This document shows, piece by piece, positions 36,275 to 37,470 of a stretch of DNA of 37,470 nucleotides (position 1 is the first letter of the stretch; each line of letters opens with the position of its first letter). The stretch lies in contig JASLZL010000099.1 in NCBI GenBank assembly GCA_030754885.1, positions 1 to 37,470 on the forward strand, written 5' to 3'. The translations under genes and the position numbers were made by a program. The DNA is from Rhodospirillales bacterium (GTDB taxonomy: Bacteria; Pseudomonadota; Alphaproteobacteria; Rhodospirillales; JASLLZ01). Below the pieces are notes generated by a model. The model had not been told where the DNA came from and ran no database searches. It was given only the letters and a program-made list of their open reading frames with translations.

Positions 36275-36299
36275 CCTAAGAGTCCGCGAGGACTTTAGG
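36275..36299 (+). promoter_or_regulatory. Hairpin covering the ribosome site of the response-regulator gene
   Basis: CCTAAGAGTCC (36275-36285), loop GCGA, and GGACTTTAGG (36290-36299) form a ten-pair stem with one bulged G, closing two bases before the ATG at 36302. The only Shine-Dalgarno-like bases (TTTAGG) lie in the 3' arm, so the folded RNA should block initiation unless it is opened. GCGA is a stable GNRA-type tetraloop. Confidence 0.55.
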
Positions 36300-36301
36300 C
36301 A

Positions 36302-37174
36302 ATGAAGAAGGCACAATTCGACGATGTCGACTTGATGCTGGTTGACCCAGCCCAGGGCACCCGTGATTCGATCAGGAATATTCTGCACAATCAGGGCTTC
36401 AGAAATCTGGGCACGGGCGCCCGGCTCAAGGAAATTCACCAACGCTTCGATGACGCGACACCGGATTTGCTGATTAGCGACATCGATCTCGAAGATGGCG
36501 ACTTCTGTTCTTTCGTCGCGTCGGTGCGTCAAAGCAATGTGGGCGACAATCCCTTCATTCCGGTGGTCGGACTGACCTCCAATCCAACCCCGGATTTGGT
36601 AAAAGTTGCTGTTAACTCGGGTGTCGATCACCTGTTGGTTAAACCCTTTTCCACGGGCCAGTTGATGGATCGCATCAACGCACTGATCGAGGCCCGCAAC
36701 CCGTTCATCGTGACCTACGATTACATCGGTCCGGAACGTCGCACGGGGGATCAACGCTCAAGCGAGATTCCCCACATGGACGTGCCAAACATCTTGAGAG
36801 CGAAGGCATTTGGGCAAATGGGAGACTTGGATGCCGAGAAAGCTATCAAAACAGCCCAGACCAAGATCAATAGCCGTAAGTTGGACCGCAACGTTTTCCA
36901 AATTGGCTTCCTCGTTGGGCATATCACGACCAGCCTGGAAAAAGGAATCGTGGACAATACGACTTCCGCCTTCTTGTTGCAGCTTCTGAATGTGATCGAA
37001 GAAACCGAGCAACGCGTGGGCGGCACCCAGTACACCGCTATTTCCAAGGACTGCGAGTCTTTGGCCAATGTCACCAAGTCCATCCGTGCGTCCAAGGAAA
37101 GTCCGGGTTTCGATGAAATCGTCCAGTTGAAACTTCTGAGCCAAGGCATTCAGAAATGTTTCGACGAAGCGTAA
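36302..37174 (+). CDS. Response-regulator-like protein with unknown C-terminal domain
   Basis: This encodes 290 residues. Residues about 8-130 form a REC domain: phospho-acceptor Asp60 in LLISDIDLEDG, Thr92 in VVGLTSNP and Lys114 in LLVKPFS. The usual N-terminal acidic pair is reduced to one (LMLVDPAQ), so metal binding may be altered. A linker with YDYIGPERRTGDQR follows, similar to the GPxRR stretch seen after REC domains in alphaproteobacterial regulators. The last 120 residues are helical with no DNA-binding, GGDEF or HisKA motif. A signalling scaffold or phosphate sink is possible. No kinase gene is adjacent in the window. Confidence 0.85.
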   Translation: MKKAQFDDVDLMLVDPAQGTRDSIRNILHNQGFRNLGTGARLKEIHQRFDDATPDLLISDIDLEDGDFCSFVASVRQSNVGDNPFIPVVGLTSNPTPDLVKVAVNSGVDHLLVKPFSTGQLMDRINALIEARNPFIVTYDYIGPERRTGDQRSSEIPHMDVPNILRAKAFGQMGDLDAEKAIKTAQTKINSRKLDRNVFQIGFLVGHITTSLEKGIVDNTTSAFLLQLLNVIEETEQRVGGTQYTAISKDCESLANVTKSIRASKESPGFDEIVQLKLLSQGIQKCFDEA

Positions 37175-37204
37175 TGTCCTGATCCTAGGGTTACGCTCGG
37201 GTAG

Positions 37205-37219
37205 GGGGATGCAGTCCCC
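37205..37219 (+). terminator. Short hairpin after the response-regulator gene
   Basis: GGGGA (37205-37209) and TCCCC (37215-37219) enclose a five-base loop, about 30 bases after the stop. The T run (TTTTTT near 37243) is too far away for a textbook terminator, so the call is weak. Confidence 0.28.
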
Positions 37220-37277
37220 AGACCGTCTTTGTCCGGCCAGTATTTTTTGAATAGCTTTCAAAACGGGCGACTTGGTT

Positions 37278-37305
37278 TGCCTCGTGCGTAAATCGTGATA
37301 AAATG
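37278..37305 (+). promoter_or_regulatory. Candidate promoter facing the right window edge
   Basis: TTGCCT (37278-37283), 16 bases and TAAAAT (37300-37305) make a good sigma-70 site in the AT-rich 296 bases after 37174. No gene is seen in that stretch. The window ends on an ATG (37468-37470) that could be the start of the gene it drives, with a leader of about 155 bases, but that is unproven. Confidence 0.42.
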
Positions 37306-37470
37306 CTTTGCTTGTCTTGGTTTATACGCACGTCCCTTAGAATTGGATTTACATTCTTGCGTACTGCCTAAATTTTGCAGTCTTTCTCGGGAGTGTTGTC
37401 ATCTATTGGGAGATAAATCGAGCGAACGGACACGTTTGTTCGGTGGCTCGGCTCGTTGGGAAGCGGAATG

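Overview
The window is a piece of a GC-rich alphaproteobacterial chromosome, most likely from the Rhodospirillales or a close relative. Four things point there: a bacterial 16S rRNA 5' end, a cysteine-free ribosomal protein L31, a DUF4164-zapA-6S RNA-cyclo-ligase block, and a yebC-ruvCAB-ybgC-tolQRAB / pal-cpoB-tilS-ftsH-folP-glmM superoperon. This placement is inferred from gene content and order; no database search was possible. I see no prophage, insertion sequence, CRISPR array or tRNA, and nearly every base is accounted for by densely packed housekeeping genes.

Layout. (1) 1-396 is the 5' end of a 16S rRNA gene read leftward, with its leader and promoter up to about 640. (2) 811-3870, rightward: a small lipoprotein, a thiolase and a family III CoA-transferase. 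(3) 3872-5227, leftward: a SPOR-domain protein and a TPR lipoprotein sharing a SHOCT-like helix. (4) 5431-8434, leftward operon: a threonine-dehydratase-like PLP enzyme, an AlaX editing protein, a PhzF-like protein and a GNAT acetyltransferase. (5) 8534-9487, rightward: a PanE-like reductase that overlaps the 3' end of thiD. (6) 9477-17984, leftward: pal, cpoB, tilS, ftsH, folP, glmM, thiD. (7) 18206-25027, leftward: yebC, ruvC, ruvA, ruvB, ybgC, tolQ, tolR, tolA, tolB, mostly joined by 4-base start/stop overlaps or gaps of a few bases. (8) 25165-27435, leftward: DUF4164, zapA, 6S RNA, 5-formyl-THF cyclo-ligase and a YmdB-type phosphoesterase. (9) 27645-37174, rightward: gap, a small unknown gene, thiE, efp, suhB, then an OmpA-like / MotA-ExbB-like / MotB-OmpA-like trio, an MFS exporter, rpmE and a response-regulator-like protein.

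The genes centre on the cell envelope and division (Tol-Pal, CpoB, FtsH, GlmM, ZapA, SPOR), recombination repair (RuvABC), folate and thiamine synthesis, and translation (16S, TilS, EF-P, L31, AlaX). The best leads are: a tolA gene whose conserved N-terminal membrane helix has no canonical start codon in frame, next to an A6 run; an uncharacterised stator-like trio (31294-34710) with a periplasmic OmpA-like partner that lacks the usual ligand-binding Asp; a convincing 6S RNA with a near-perfect closing stem; a hairpin that would cover the ribosome binding site of the response-regulator gene; and a candidate heat-shock promoter in front of ftsH.
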